8,004 nt of DNA from the NCBI GenBank assembly GCA_945906975.1, contig CAMDRY010000132.1, positions 1 to 8,004 on the forward strand. The letters run 5' to 3'. Position numbers and translations under genes: made by a program. Positions 1 through 6,060 of this stretch are shown one piece after another (position 1 is the stretch's first letter; the number at the start of each line of letters is the position of its first letter). Under the pieces are notes generated by a model. It did no database searches and was not told where the DNA came from. It worked only from the letters and a program-made list of their open reading frames with translations. The stretch comes from Bordetella parapertussis. GTDB taxonomy: Bacteria; Pseudomonadota; Gammaproteobacteria; Burkholderiales; SG8-39.

Positions 1-1
1 C

Positions 2-259
2 GATGACTATGTGTGGTCGGTGCTCGGGGCGGGTCGCAACCAGATGCCCATCGCGGCCATGTCGGCGGTGATGGGCGGCAATGTGCGCGTCGGCCTGGAA
101 GATTCGCTCTGGGACGGCCCCGGCACGCTGGCCAAAACCAACGCGCAGCAGGTCACGCGCATCCGCTCCATCATCGAAGCCCTGTCACTTGAGATCGCCA
201 CGCCCGACGAGGCGCGCGAGATCCTGCAGTTGAAGGGAGCGAATAATGTCGGGTTTTGA
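2..259 (+). CDS. BKACE family beta-keto acid cleavage enzyme, 3' end only
   Basis: This is the C-terminal 85 residues of a BKACE (DUF849, 3-keto-5-aminohexanoate cleavage enzyme) family protein; the rest lies before the window. The family uses zinc to react a beta-keto acid with acetyl-CoA, giving acetoacetate plus a new acyl-CoA. The reading frame is open from base 2 and shows the family signature WSVLGAGR (nt 14-37), then RVGLED at nt 86-103. In the characterised Kce enzyme the same spacing holds, as I recall, the catalytic Arg226, zinc ligand Glu230 and Asp231, so the active-site segment is intact here. The end (LEIATPDEAREILQLKG) is also typical. The N-terminal zinc histidines cannot be seen. 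The substrate is unknown; BKACE genes often sit in catabolic clusters, which fits the genes downstream. Confidence 0.9.
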   Translation, partial: DDYVWSVLGAGRNQMPIAAMSAVMGGNVRVGLEDSLWDGPGTLAKTNAQQVTRIRSIIEALSLEIATPDEAREILQLKGANNVGF

Positions 260-365
260 CGGTCGCTGGCAGGGATGTGATGGAGTGGACGGCGCATCTG
301 GAACCGATGGGCTGTCGGGTAACAGGCTGAAAAGCCAGGACTGGCGCGGATCTTCAGCCTATTAG
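246..365 (+). pseudogene. Short ORF with strong RBS overlapping the BKACE stop; possible truncated SDR start
   Basis: An ATG at 246 overlaps the last 14 bases of the BKACE gene and is preceded by a very good Shine-Dalgarno, GAAGGGAG at 232-239, with a 6-base gap. This is the layout of a translationally coupled next gene, but the frame closes after 39 codons. The peptide begins MSGFDGR and then carries a GASG at residues 16-19. That loosely recalls the start of short-chain dehydrogenases (FDGR followed by the TGGASGIG nucleotide loop), but the glycine motif is imperfect and the match is weak. I read it as the surviving start of a deleted or decayed gene. A genuine small protein is the alternative. 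Confidence 0.3.
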
Positions 366-529
366 CTGTTTTTGAAGGCTATGTAGCCTGTCTGGTGAGG
401 AGGGGCACATCCACCGCGCGCGCCGTATTAGGCTAAACACGGTTTGTGCATTGTGGGCGGGCCTGATTTTCCTATATCCTGCCCGGAACAATCTGAAATA
501 CATCCATCGAGCGTGCAGAAAAGGTTTTC
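366..529 (+). other. Intergenic leader before the NicX-like gene
   Basis: With the 39-codon ORF above, this makes up the 270-base gap between BKACE and the dioxygenase gene. No protein match is visible in any frame. A weak promoter-like pair can be drawn (TTGTGG at 451-456, TATATC at 473-478, 16-base spacing), but both boxes are poor. The clear element is the ribosome binding site GAAAAGG at 518-524, 5 bases before the ATG at 530, which fixes the start of the next gene. The gap suggests the dioxygenase begins a separate transcription unit from BKACE. Confidence 0.4.
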
Positions 530-1522
530 ATGCCAACTAAACAAACGCTAGCACAGATGTGGTCGCAGGTGCTGTCGCTTTCGGCGCTGCGTGAGAATGA
601 GAAGGTCATCGTATTGGATGCCATCGGCGAGGGCAGCCCCTATCGCGACATCGCCATTGAGGCCGCCCGCTCCACGGGCGCGAATGTCGCATGCGTTCTC
701 GTCCCCCCTTTGGCACGGCTGCCGGATGCCGCAGTCCCCGCCGTTCGTGAGGCGGATCTGATGATCGATCTAGTCTTTAGTCATGATCCGCGCATTCGCC
801 AGTTTGGACGCGATTCGGGACTTCGGACGTTGGTGGTGCTCGAGCCGCCGGAAATCCTTGAACGGTTGATGCCGATTGCGGATGACAAGCGGCGGGTATT
901 TGCCGCCCAGGAGGCGATCGGCAAAGCACGTCTTTTGCGCGTCACCTCTCCGGCCGGGACCGATTTCATCGGCCCGCTCGGTCAATTGCATGGCAACTGC
1001 CAGTATGGTTTTGCCGACGACCGCGGTCACTGGGATCAATGGCCGGGCTCTTTTGTGACCACGTATGTTAACGATGGCGCGGCAGAAGGCACCATCGTGG
1101 TTGACGCCGGCGACATGATCTTTCCGTTCAAGGAGTACGTGCGCAGCCCGATAAAACTGCGCATCGAGAAAGGGTTCATTCGCGCGATAGAAGGTGGATT
1201 CGATGCAAACTTCATGAAATCGGTGCTCGATAGTTACAGTAATCCGGATGTATTCGCCGTGTCACACCTAGGCTGGGGCCTTACCCCGAAGGGCCGTTGG
1301 GACGCCCTCGGCATGTACGACAAAAAAGCGACGGAGGGCCAGGACGGACGCGCGTTCTACGGTAATTTTCTATTTTCGACCGGACCCAATTTAAGCGGAG
1401 GTGGAGCGCGCGCGGCACCTTGCCACCTCGACATTCCATTGCGTAACTGTTCAGTGTACCTTGATGATACGCCGATGGTTCTTAATGGAGATGTGATTCC
1501 GCCTGACCAGCGCGCGGCATAA
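530..1522 (+). CDS. NicX-like 2,5-dihydroxypyridine 5,6-dioxygenase family protein
   Basis: This 330-residue protein matches the mononuclear-iron NicX family, which shares the fold of M29 aminopeptidases. NicX opens 2,5-dihydroxypyridine between C5 and C6 with O2 to give N-formylmaleamate in nicotinate breakdown. The key evidence is the metal site. NicX of Pseudomonas putida binds Fe(II) with His265, His318 and Asp320 (from memory). Here His246 (SHLGWG), His299 and Asp301 (CHLDIP) have the same 53-residue and H-x-D spacing. The length is close to the roughly 350-residue family. The C-terminal sheet after the CHLDIP motif is intact. The ATG at 530 has the RBS GAAAAGG. The alpha/beta hydrolase gene follows at once, as expected for a ring-cleavage and deformylation pair. 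The exact substrate is not proven; it could be a carboxylated or otherwise substituted hydroxypyridine. Confidence 0.82.
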   Translation: MPTKQTLAQMWSQVLSLSALRENEKVIVLDAIGEGSPYRDIAIEAARSTGANVACVLVPPLARLPDAAVPAVREADLMIDLVFSHDPRIRQFGRDSGLRTLVVLEPPEILERLMPIADDKRRVFAAQEAIGKARLLRVTSPAGTDFIGPLGQLHGNCQYGFADDRGHWDQWPGSFVTTYVNDGAAEGTIVVDAGDMIFPFKEYVRSPIKLRIEKGFIRAIEGGFDANFMKSVLDSYSNPDVFAVSHLGWGLTPKGRWDALGMYDKKATEGQDGRAFYGNFLFSTGPNLSGGGARAAPCHLDIPLRNCSVYLDDTPMVLNGDVIPPDQRAA

Positions 1523-1551
1523 ATACTCCAACGACCATATACTCTAACGCC
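1523..1551 (+). repeat. Two direct copies of TACTCYAACG in an intergenic gap
   Basis: Right after the NicX-like stop codon the decamer TACTCCAACG (1524-1533) is followed by TACTCTAACG (1540-1549), spaced 16 bases start to start. A third copy, TACTCTAACG, lies at 3480-3489 in the gap after the TTT receptor gene. All three are between genes and on the same strand. Tandem spacing suits a protein binding site, and the second copy overlaps a fair -10 box (TATACT, 1538-1543) that has no good -35. No regulator gene is in the window, so a role as operator is inference. Confidence 0.4.
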
Positions 1552-1608
1552 AATCGGGCGATTCGAGACCATGTCGCGAAGCGCCCACCCATCAGACTGG
1601 ACCCAGCC

Positions 1609-2421
1609 GTGTACAGCATCGCAATCCATCGTAAGGTCGTAGTCGACGGCACCCTTTTACATGTCGCCGAGGCAGGTAGTGGGCCGGCGCTGGTGTTTTT
1701 TCACGGACTGGGCTGGACGCACGCGTTATGGGCTGCCGCCTTCGACCGCTATGCTGATAGATATCGCGTCATTGCCGGCGACACACGCGGGCATGGACAG
1801 AGCGGCAAGCCCGAAGGACCGTATTCGATCGCCCGCTTCGCGGCCGATTGGACCGGCGCGCTCGATGCTCTCGGCGTCGAGAACCCGATCCTTGTGGGCT
1901 TCTCGCAAGGCGGCATGATCGCGCAGCAGATGGCTGTCAACGCGCCCTCCAGATACAAGGCGCTCTTTCTCGCCTGCACCACATCCGCCACAAATCCGGT
2001 GGGATTCGCGAACATGGCGGCACGAATCAAGGCGATGGAAACCGAGGGCGCGGCCGCAGCTGCGCGCGTGGCGCTTGAGTCGGTATTTTCACCCGCGTAT
2101 CGAAGCACCCATGCCGCGCAGATGGAGCAGTTCATCCGGTGGCGAGCCGCCGCCGACCAGGCCTCGCTCGCTAGCGCCATGCTGGCGACAAGGGACTACG
2201 ACGTCCGCGCGGCGCTCGGGTCGTTGTCCATGCCAAGACGCGTCGTGTGCGGCGGCGCAGATGCGTTGACGCCACCCGCGCGTGTCGCTGAAACCGCAAG
2301 CGCACTCGGGTCCGTGTTGCACACCATGGAAGGATCCGGCCACATGGCCCAGATCGAACAGCCGGGCCGGTTTTACGCCGAGCTCGATTCGCTTCTATCA
2401 GAGGCTGCGAATGACTCATAA
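1609..2421 (+). CDS. Alpha/beta hydrolase, candidate NicD-type deformylase
   Basis: This 270-residue protein is a canonical alpha/beta hydrolase. It has the oxyanion motif FHGLG (31-35), the GDTRGHGQS segment (57-65), the nucleophile elbow GFSQGG with Ser99, a probable triad acid Asp218 in GGADALTPP, and His245 in GSGHMAQIEQP. The length and the positions of Ser and His are close to N-formylmaleamate deformylase NicD (Ser101, His245 as I recall), and it directly follows a NicX-like gene. This suggests it hydrolyses the ring-opened product. However, the NicD triad acid I remember as Asp125, after strand 6, has no aspartate counterpart here (residues 121-126 read LACTTS), so it uses the standard strand-7 acid. 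That leaves enol-lactonase-like or other hydrolase roles open. The start is GTG at 1609 with no clear RBS; no better in-frame start is visible. Confidence 0.85.
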   Translation: MYSIAIHRKVVVDGTLLHVAEAGSGPALVFFHGLGWTHALWAAAFDRYADRYRVIAGDTRGHGQSGKPEGPYSIARFAADWTGALDALGVENPILVGFSQGGMIAQQMAVNAPSRYKALFLACTTSATNPVGFANMAARIKAMETEGAAAAARVALESVFSPAYRSTHAAQMEQFIRWRAAADQASLASAMLATRDYDVRAALGSLSMPRRVVCGGADALTPPARVAETASALGSVLHTMEGSGHMAQIEQPGRFYAELDSLLSEAANDS

Positions 2422-2482
2422 TTTCCTCCCGGGTTCAAGTCTCCCGGCCTACAATGCTGCCCTGATATCAAGAGTGACGTCC
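2422..2482 (+). promoter_or_regulatory. Short gap with -10-like box before the receptor gene
   Basis: The 61-base gap holds TACAAT at 2450-2455, five of six bases of the -10 consensus, but no good -35 at the right distance. A small inverted repeat, CCGGG at 2429-2433 and CCCGG at 2443-2447, lies just before it. A weak RBS (AGAG, 2471-2474) precedes the ATG at 2483. The receptor gene might have its own weak or activator-dependent promoter, or be read through from the hydrolase gene. Confidence 0.25.
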
Positions 2483-3448
2483 ATGAACCGATCCTGCCGT
2501 TGGCTGTTTATGTTGATTGCGTTTGCCGCCGCGAGCGCCAATGCGCAGGTTTATCCCAGCAAGCCGATTCGAATGCTCGTGCCGTTCCCGGCGGGTGGGG
2601 CCGTCGACATTACCGCCAGGGCGCTATGCGCAGAATTAACGCGATTGCTGGGGCAACCGGTCGTAGCCGAAAACAGGACCGGGGCGGGCGGCAACATTGC
2701 CGCCGAGGCGGCGGCTCGTGCCGCCCCAGACGGCTATACGCTGTTGATGACCACTTCGGCAATCATGGCGGTGAACCCGGTTCTGTACGCCAAGATTTCG
2801 TTCGATCCGGTCAAGGACTTTGCGCCGATCTCAGTCGTAGCGGCCGCCTCCAACGTGCTCATCGTCCATCCTTCGCTGCCAGCAACGTCGGTAGCAGAAC
2901 TGGTCGCCCTCGCGCGTGCGAATCCCACCAAGTATTCGTACGGCTCCTCCGGTAATGGCACGTCGACACATCTGGCGGCGGAGATGTTCAAGATGATGAC
3001 GGGGGTTGAACTGCTGCATGTGCCCTACAAAGGCGGGCCACCGAGCCTGATGGACCTTGCCGCGGGCCAGGTAAATATGGTCTTTGAATTGCTCCCTACC
3101 GCCGTGCCGCTGATACGTAGCGGCAAGGTCAGAGCGTTAGCGTATGGTGGCCCGCGTCGCTCGCCGCTCCTGGCCGAGGTTCCGACCTTCGCCGAGTCAG
3201 GGCTCTCCGGATACGAATCGACGGTCTGGTTCGGCGTGGTGGCGCCCGCCGGAACGCCCGCACCCATCGTGTCGCGCCTGGGCGCGGCGATTGCCCAGGC
3301 AGTGAAACAACCGGACCTCGGAGAGCGACTGACCAACATGGGCTACGAGGTGTCAAGCACGACACCGGAGCAGATGAGCGAGATGGTGCGCGCTGAAATT
3401 CCCAGGTGGTCGCGTGTTGTCAAAGCGGCCGGCGTCAGGATCGAATAA
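2483..3448 (+). CDS. Periplasmic TTT-family (Bug) substrate-binding receptor
   Basis: This 321-residue protein belongs to the Bug/TctC family of periplasmic receptors, which bind carboxylates or small aromatic acids and often work with tripartite tricarboxylate transporters. It has a signal peptide (positive N-terminus, hydrophobic residues 8-17, cut after ANA at 19-21) followed by the typical mature start QVYPSKPIR. Family motifs follow: VPFPAGGAVD (33-42), ENRTGAGGNIAAE (63-75), DGYTLLM (83-89), YGSSGNGT (153-160), HVPYKGG (179-185) and AEVPTFAESG (231-240). The frame is open further upstream, but the signal peptide fixes the start at ATG 2483. No TctA/TctB membrane genes are nearby; such orphan receptors are common in Burkholderiales. 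It probably captures the substrate of this catabolic cluster. A remnant of a similar gene lies about 500 bases downstream. Confidence 0.93.
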   Translation: MNRSCRWLFMLIAFAAASANAQVYPSKPIRMLVPFPAGGAVDITARALCAELTRLLGQPVVAENRTGAGGNIAAEAAARAAPDGYTLLMTTSAIMAVNPVLYAKISFDPVKDFAPISVVAAASNVLIVHPSLPATSVAELVALARANPTKYSYGSSGNGTSTHLAAEMFKMMTGVELLHVPYKGGPPSLMDLAAGQVNMVFELLPTAVPLIRSGKVRALAYGGPRRSPLLAEVPTFAESGLSGYESTVWFGVVAPAGTPAPIVSRLGAAIAQAVKQPDLGERLTNMGYEVSSTTPEQMSEMVRAEIPRWSRVVKAAGVRIE

Positions 3449-3581
3449 TTTAAGTTCATCATAACGCGGGAACTTTGGGTACTCTAACGACGGAGTACTA
3501 TCGCTCGCGGAAATGAAGATGTCCTATGTGAAATGATCCGCCGTGGGCGACGGTGATGAACAGACCTGGAAAGGCTGGGGT
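3449..3581 (+). other. Intergenic gap with third TACTCTAACG copy inside an inverted repeat
   Basis: No gene of substance is visible. The decamer TACTCTAACG at 3480-3489 forms the left part of a perfect 6-bp inverted repeat: GTACTC at 3479-3484 and GAGTAC at 3493-3498, with an 8-base loop. It matches the two copies after the NicX-like gene. A 7-codon ORF (MKMSYVK, 3513-3536) is too short to assess. The useful signal is GGAAAGG at 3568-3574, the RBS of the Rieske gene. Confidence 0.4.
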
Positions 3582-3893
3582 ATGGCAGTCATCAAGATCA
3601 GCAGGAACGAAATCCCGGATGGCGGCTGCAAGATCGTCGAGGTGAGCGAACGGCTGCGCGTCGCGGTGTTCCGAGTGGGGGAGCGGTGTGCGGCGATCAA
3701 CAACCGGTGTCCGCACCGCGGTGCTTCCCTAGGCGAGGGTGAGTTCGATGGGACCACCGTGAAGTGCCCCCTGCACAGTTTTCGGGTCGATGTTTGGAAG
3801 GGCAAGGGAAATGCGGGCAAACCCGTGCAGACCTTTCCCGTGACCGTGGAAAGTGACGAGGTCAGCGTCATCATTGATGATGCTGCACTATAG
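3582..3893 (+). CDS. Small Rieske [2Fe-2S] ferredoxin, NirD-like
   Basis: This 103-residue protein is a single Rieske domain with no catalytic domain attached. Cys43-Pro-His45 and Cys62-Pro-Leu-His65, separated by 16 residues, form the two-Cys two-His cluster site (RCPHRGASL and KCPLHSF). Such small soluble proteins pass single electrons to oxygenases, or occur as NirD-like subunits. I chose ATG 3582, not the upstream GTG at 3543, because GGAAAGG lies 7 bases before it and the protein then starts like its family (MAVIKISRNEIPDG). The partner is probably the diiron-type protein encoded next, since no Rieske oxygenase alpha subunit or nitrite reductase large subunit is in the window. A dead TTT receptor end follows directly in the same frame after the TAG stop, so the gene may have been inserted or joined here by recombination. 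Confidence 0.9.
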   Translation: MAVIKISRNEIPDGGCKIVEVSERLRVAVFRVGERCAAINNRCPHRGASLGEGEFDGTTVKCPLHSFRVDVWKGKGNAGKPVQTFPVTVESDEVSVIIDDAAL

Positions 3894-3911
3894 CGGGTTT
3901 GCCGCGCGCGC

Positions 3912-3995
3912 CCACTGCAGGCCATTGTGATGATGCACGCACACATTCCGAGTTGGTCGCGGGCCGTCACAGCGGCCGACTTCAAAATCGAATAA
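3912..3995 (+). pseudogene. Remnant 3' end of a second TTT receptor gene
   Basis: Between the Rieske and diiron genes, the frame ending at TAA 3993-3995 reads IPSWSRAVTAADFKIE then stop. It lines up without gaps with the end of the intact receptor (IPRWSRVVKAAGVRIE then stop). The preceding residues PLQAIVMMHAH also align with PEQMSEMVRAE, keeping P, Q, M and A. Over 53 bases, 3398-3450 against 3943-3997 region, I count about 10 mismatches, and the TAATT around the stop is shared. Nothing further upstream matches, and there is no start codon or body. This is the tail of a deleted paralogue, diverged enough not to be a fresh duplication. The diiron gene probably once followed a TTT receptor gene directly. 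Confidence 0.75.
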
Positions 3996-4019
3996 TTCTT
4001 TTTTATCAGAAAGGCAATC

Positions 4020-4736
4020 ATGAGCACAACTGCAGTATCCGCCGAGAGCGTCCAAGCCGCACTTGACCGCATTGCGAAGATTCAACTGCAATATTCGCGC
4101 TACAAGCACCCGCTTTGGAAAGGGTTAATGGAGGGGCATTTCGAGCATCATCAAGTGCGCGAGTTCCTTCGCCAAATGAGCATCATCCCCCTTTACAACC
4201 ATCTTTATCACGGCCCTTTGTACGTGATCTGCCCCGACCCGGAGTGGCGAGAACTGATCGCCGAGGTGGTGTATGAAGAAGGCACCGGCCGCTTATTCGC
4301 CGACGGTCAGCCGCACTGGAAGCTCTGGTTGCGCCTGGGCAATGTGTTCGGAATTTCCGACGACGAGATGTGGAATGCGGACTTGTGTCCCGAGGCGATT
4401 GCCTATCGCGCATTCAGCAACCGTATTTGCAGCGGCGATTTTCTAGAGGGCGTATCCGCGCACATGCTCGGCGCGGAGGCACAGGTGCCGGGTGCGGTCG
4501 GGAGTGTCTCCCAGGGTTTGAAGAAAAAATTCGGCCTGAGCGACCATGACCTCGCCTTCTATATCGTCCATAACGAAGCCGATGCCGAACACTCCGATAT
4601 CGGAGTCAAGTTGTTGGGCCGCTTCGCGAAAAGCGACGCCGATTTGGAGCGCGCGGTTAAGGCGGCGACAGAAATGGTGCTCGTGTCCCAAGTGCTGTTT
4701 GACGCCATTCATCGCCGAGTCTTGAGTGCGCACTGA
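4020..4736 (+). CDS. Heme-oxygenase-fold diiron oxidase-like protein (TenA/PqqC/CADD-like)
   Basis: This 238-residue, mostly helical protein belongs to the TenA/PqqC/CADD group. The signs of a diiron enzyme are good. His184, Asp188 and His191 (HNEADAEH) repeat the H-x3-D-x2-H pattern of CADD (His174, Asp178, His181 from memory). Glu153 (GAEAQ) sits 31 residues before His184 against 32 in CADD. Glu86 or Glu87 with His99 (EEGTG to PHWKLW) can supply the first two ligands, with a longer spacer than CADD. PqqC and TenA themselves lack this set, so a plain thiaminase or PqqC call is unlikely. Members of this oxidase group do N-oxygenation, C-C cleavage or decarboxylation with O2. The RBS AGAAAGG (4008-4014) supports the ATG. 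The adjacent Rieske ferredoxin is a likely electron donor. The reaction is unknown; oxidation of a pyridine-type acid is a guess from context. Confidence 0.8.
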   Translation: MSTTAVSAESVQAALDRIAKIQLQYSRYKHPLWKGLMEGHFEHHQVREFLRQMSIIPLYNHLYHGPLYVICPDPEWRELIAEVVYEEGTGRLFADGQPHWKLWLRLGNVFGISDDEMWNADLCPEAIAYRAFSNRICSGDFLEGVSAHMLGAEAQVPGAVGSVSQGLKKKFGLSDHDLAFYIVHNEADAEHSDIGVKLLGRFAKSDADLERAVKAATEMVLVSQVLFDAIHRRVLSAH

Positions 4737-4815
4737 CGCCCACACGCCGGCGACCAGCGAATGCGCACTGCTCCGCTGAGGATATCTTGGGAAAAACGTT
4801 GGCCTTGCACAAGGA

Positions 4816-5028
4816 GTGAATGACAAAGCCGCCGTCCACCACCATATTGCGACCCTGCATACAGGTGACCGAGGCGGTGGCAAGCAAGCCTATGACTTCG
4901 GCGATTTCTTCTTCGGTGCCAAGACGTTCGGCTGGATTGGCTGCGAGCTGTTGCTGTAGCAGCTTCGGCCCGCTTGCGAGTTGCACCTTGTAGTAATCGG
5001 CGGTGTTCGCGGTGCGGTAGTCATCGCG
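4816..5028 (-). pseudogene. C-terminal remnant of a short-chain dehydrogenase (SDR)
   Basis: Read on the minus strand, about 71 codons carry the typical end of a classical SDR: NPAERLGTEEEIAEVIGLLA, then a stretch ending GRNMVVDGGFVIH, matching the family pattern N-P-x-x-R-x-G-x-x-E-E-I-A to V-D-G-G. The Rossmann glycine motif and the YxxxK active site are missing. Going upstream the frame meets a TGA at 5029-5031 and then runs antisense into the flavin reductase. The frame also lacks a stop after the natural SDR end and runs into the back of the diiron gene. It is a fragment of a dead gene facing opposite to its neighbours, so an inversion or insertion has occurred here. Whether it came from the same SDR as the possible gene start at 246 cannot be told. 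Confidence 0.7.
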
Positions 5029-5031
5029 TCA

Positions 5032-5211
5032 TTTGCGCATATCGAAGGGGTACGGCTGGATCACTTGTTGTCTTAGGTCGGTGGCGGTCTGAATTGGCAA
5101 CTCGCTACCCATAGACAAAACTGCTATGCTCGAAATGCATGTCACCCACTCGGGCTGCTGCGTGTGGGGCAGTTTTTTGGTGCGAAACGATAATCGACTG
5201 AACGGAAGGGC
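5032..5211 (+). promoter_or_regulatory. Leader of the flavin reductase gene with a possible -10 box
   Basis: This 180-base stretch shows no clear gene. GATAAT at 5189-5194 matches five of six bases of the -10 consensus; the matching -35 position (GGGGCA, 5166-5171, 17-base spacing) is poor. The RBS GGAAGGG at 5204-5210 is unusually close to the ATG at 5212. The minus strand frame of the SDR remnant continues open through here beyond its TGA, so part of the stretch may be more of that dead gene. Confidence 0.25.
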
Positions 5212-5859
5212 ATGGCAAAACTGAATCTCGATCCGGGCGCGATGGAGCGCACGCGGGTCTACAAGATTATCGCCGGTGCGGTGGTGCCGCGGCCTATCGG
5301 GCTGATATCCACCGTGGGGCGCGATGGACAGCATAATGTGGCGCCCTTCAGCTGGTTCAACGCGCTGTCTGCGGACCCCCCTTATGTCTGCCTCTCCATT
5401 AGCACCCGTATTCCCGACGGCCGTCCCAAGGACACCTTGCGCAATATTCTCGATACTGGGGAATTCGTCGCCAATATCGTCAGCGAAGATATCGCTGTGG
5501 CGCAGGGCGTTTGCTCGGGGGACTATCCACCGGATACCGACGAGTTCAAGATTTCCGGGCTTACCCCAGCGCCCTCGATCCGGGTCAAGGCTCCCTTGGT
5601 GCTTGAGTCACGGGTGAATTTCGAGTGCAAGGTGTTCCAGACAATTCCGCTGCCCAGGAGCAGCTACACAATGATCATCGGTGAAGTCGTGTACATGCAT
5701 GTGGATGAGGACGTGCTCGAGGAAAACGGCAGGATACGCCTGGACCGGTTGCGGCCGGTTGGTCGGTTGGTCGGCAACGCCTACTGCACCACGCGCGACG
5801 TGTTTTCTCTCGAGCAGGACACCTTCGCCACGCTGGGCAAGCTTCCGGTCAAAGGATAG
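5212..5859 (+). CDS. Flavin reductase family protein (split-barrel FMN-binding)
   Basis: This 215-residue protein matches the flavin reductase-like (DIM6/NTAB) family, which bind FMN and often supply reduced flavin to two-component monooxygenases. Visible family blocks are VVPRPIGLIST (24-34), NVAPFSWFNALSADPP (42-57), PKDTLRNI (72-79), FVANIVSE (85-92) and the late RPVGRLVGNAY (181-191). The ATG at 5212 has a strong but very close RBS; ATG 5242 (residue 11) would keep all conserved blocks and is the alternative. No flavin monooxygenase gene is in the window. It may therefore serve a partner elsewhere, feed electrons to the Rieske and diiron pair, or act alone on a substrate. It is the last intact gene of the plus-strand catabolic run. 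Confidence 0.9.
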   Translation: MAKLNLDPGAMERTRVYKIIAGAVVPRPIGLISTVGRDGQHNVAPFSWFNALSADPPYVCLSISTRIPDGRPKDTLRNILDTGEFVANIVSEDIAVAQGVCSGDYPPDTDEFKISGLTPAPSIRVKAPLVLESRVNFECKVFQTIPLPRSSYTMIIGEVVYMHVDEDVLEENGRIRLDRLRPVGRLVGNAYCTTRDVFSLEQDTFATLGKLPVKG

Positions 5860-5916
5860 AGCATGCAATTAGCAATCCAGTCGGGTCAAAAAACAGGAAG
5901 CTACTGAAGATATTAA

Positions 5917-6060
5917 TGGCGCCCGGGGAGTCCCGAAGACCCTATGTCTAAAATGGAAATTACCGAGAAATTTCGGAAACTTGCAGAGGGTCGATGGCCT
6001 TCCAATAAGACAGAGCAGATTATTGAGGCTGTCGACAATCTTTGCGAGATTCAATCGTAG
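5917..6060 (+). pseudogene. 3' remnant of an MmgE/PrpD-family gene
   Basis: The plus frame ending at TAG 6058-6060 reads PGSPEDPMSKMEITEKFRKL (from 5923) and continues EQIIEAVDNLCEIQS to the stop. This resembles the C-terminus of MmgE/PrpD proteins (2-methylcitrate dehydratase, cis-aconitate decarboxylase and relatives), where a G-x-P-E-x-P-M/L-S segment leads into E-x-E/I-x-x-K-F-R-x-L-A and a final helix. A TAA at 5914-5916 closes the frame just before, and no body of the gene exists upstream because the flavin reductase ends at 5859. It is therefore a tail of a lost gene, possibly from the same pathway. A 38-codon small gene from ATG 5944 is the alternative, but its RBS is weak. Confidence 0.55.

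Noticed and set aside
7..297. Minus-strand ORF over the BKACE end
   Set aside because: It is antisense to a clear BKACE C-terminus with conserved catalytic residues.
2282..2482. Upstream extension of the TTT receptor frame
   Set aside because: It overlaps the end of the hydrolase gene and would bury the signal peptide; ATG 2483 gives a standard secreted protein.
3452..3475. AAGTTC/GAACTT inverted repeat after the receptor gene as a terminator
   Set aside because: The loop is 12 bases, the stem only 6 bp and AT-rich, and no T run follows.
3543..3581. GTG 3543 as start of the Rieske gene
   Set aside because: The added 13 residues match nothing in the family, and the ATG at 3582 has a much better RBS.
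3524..4072. Minus-strand ORF of 182 codons across the Rieske gene
   Set aside because: It is antisense to the Rieske gene with its intact cluster motifs; the translation is low-complexity S/T/R-rich and lacks an RBS.
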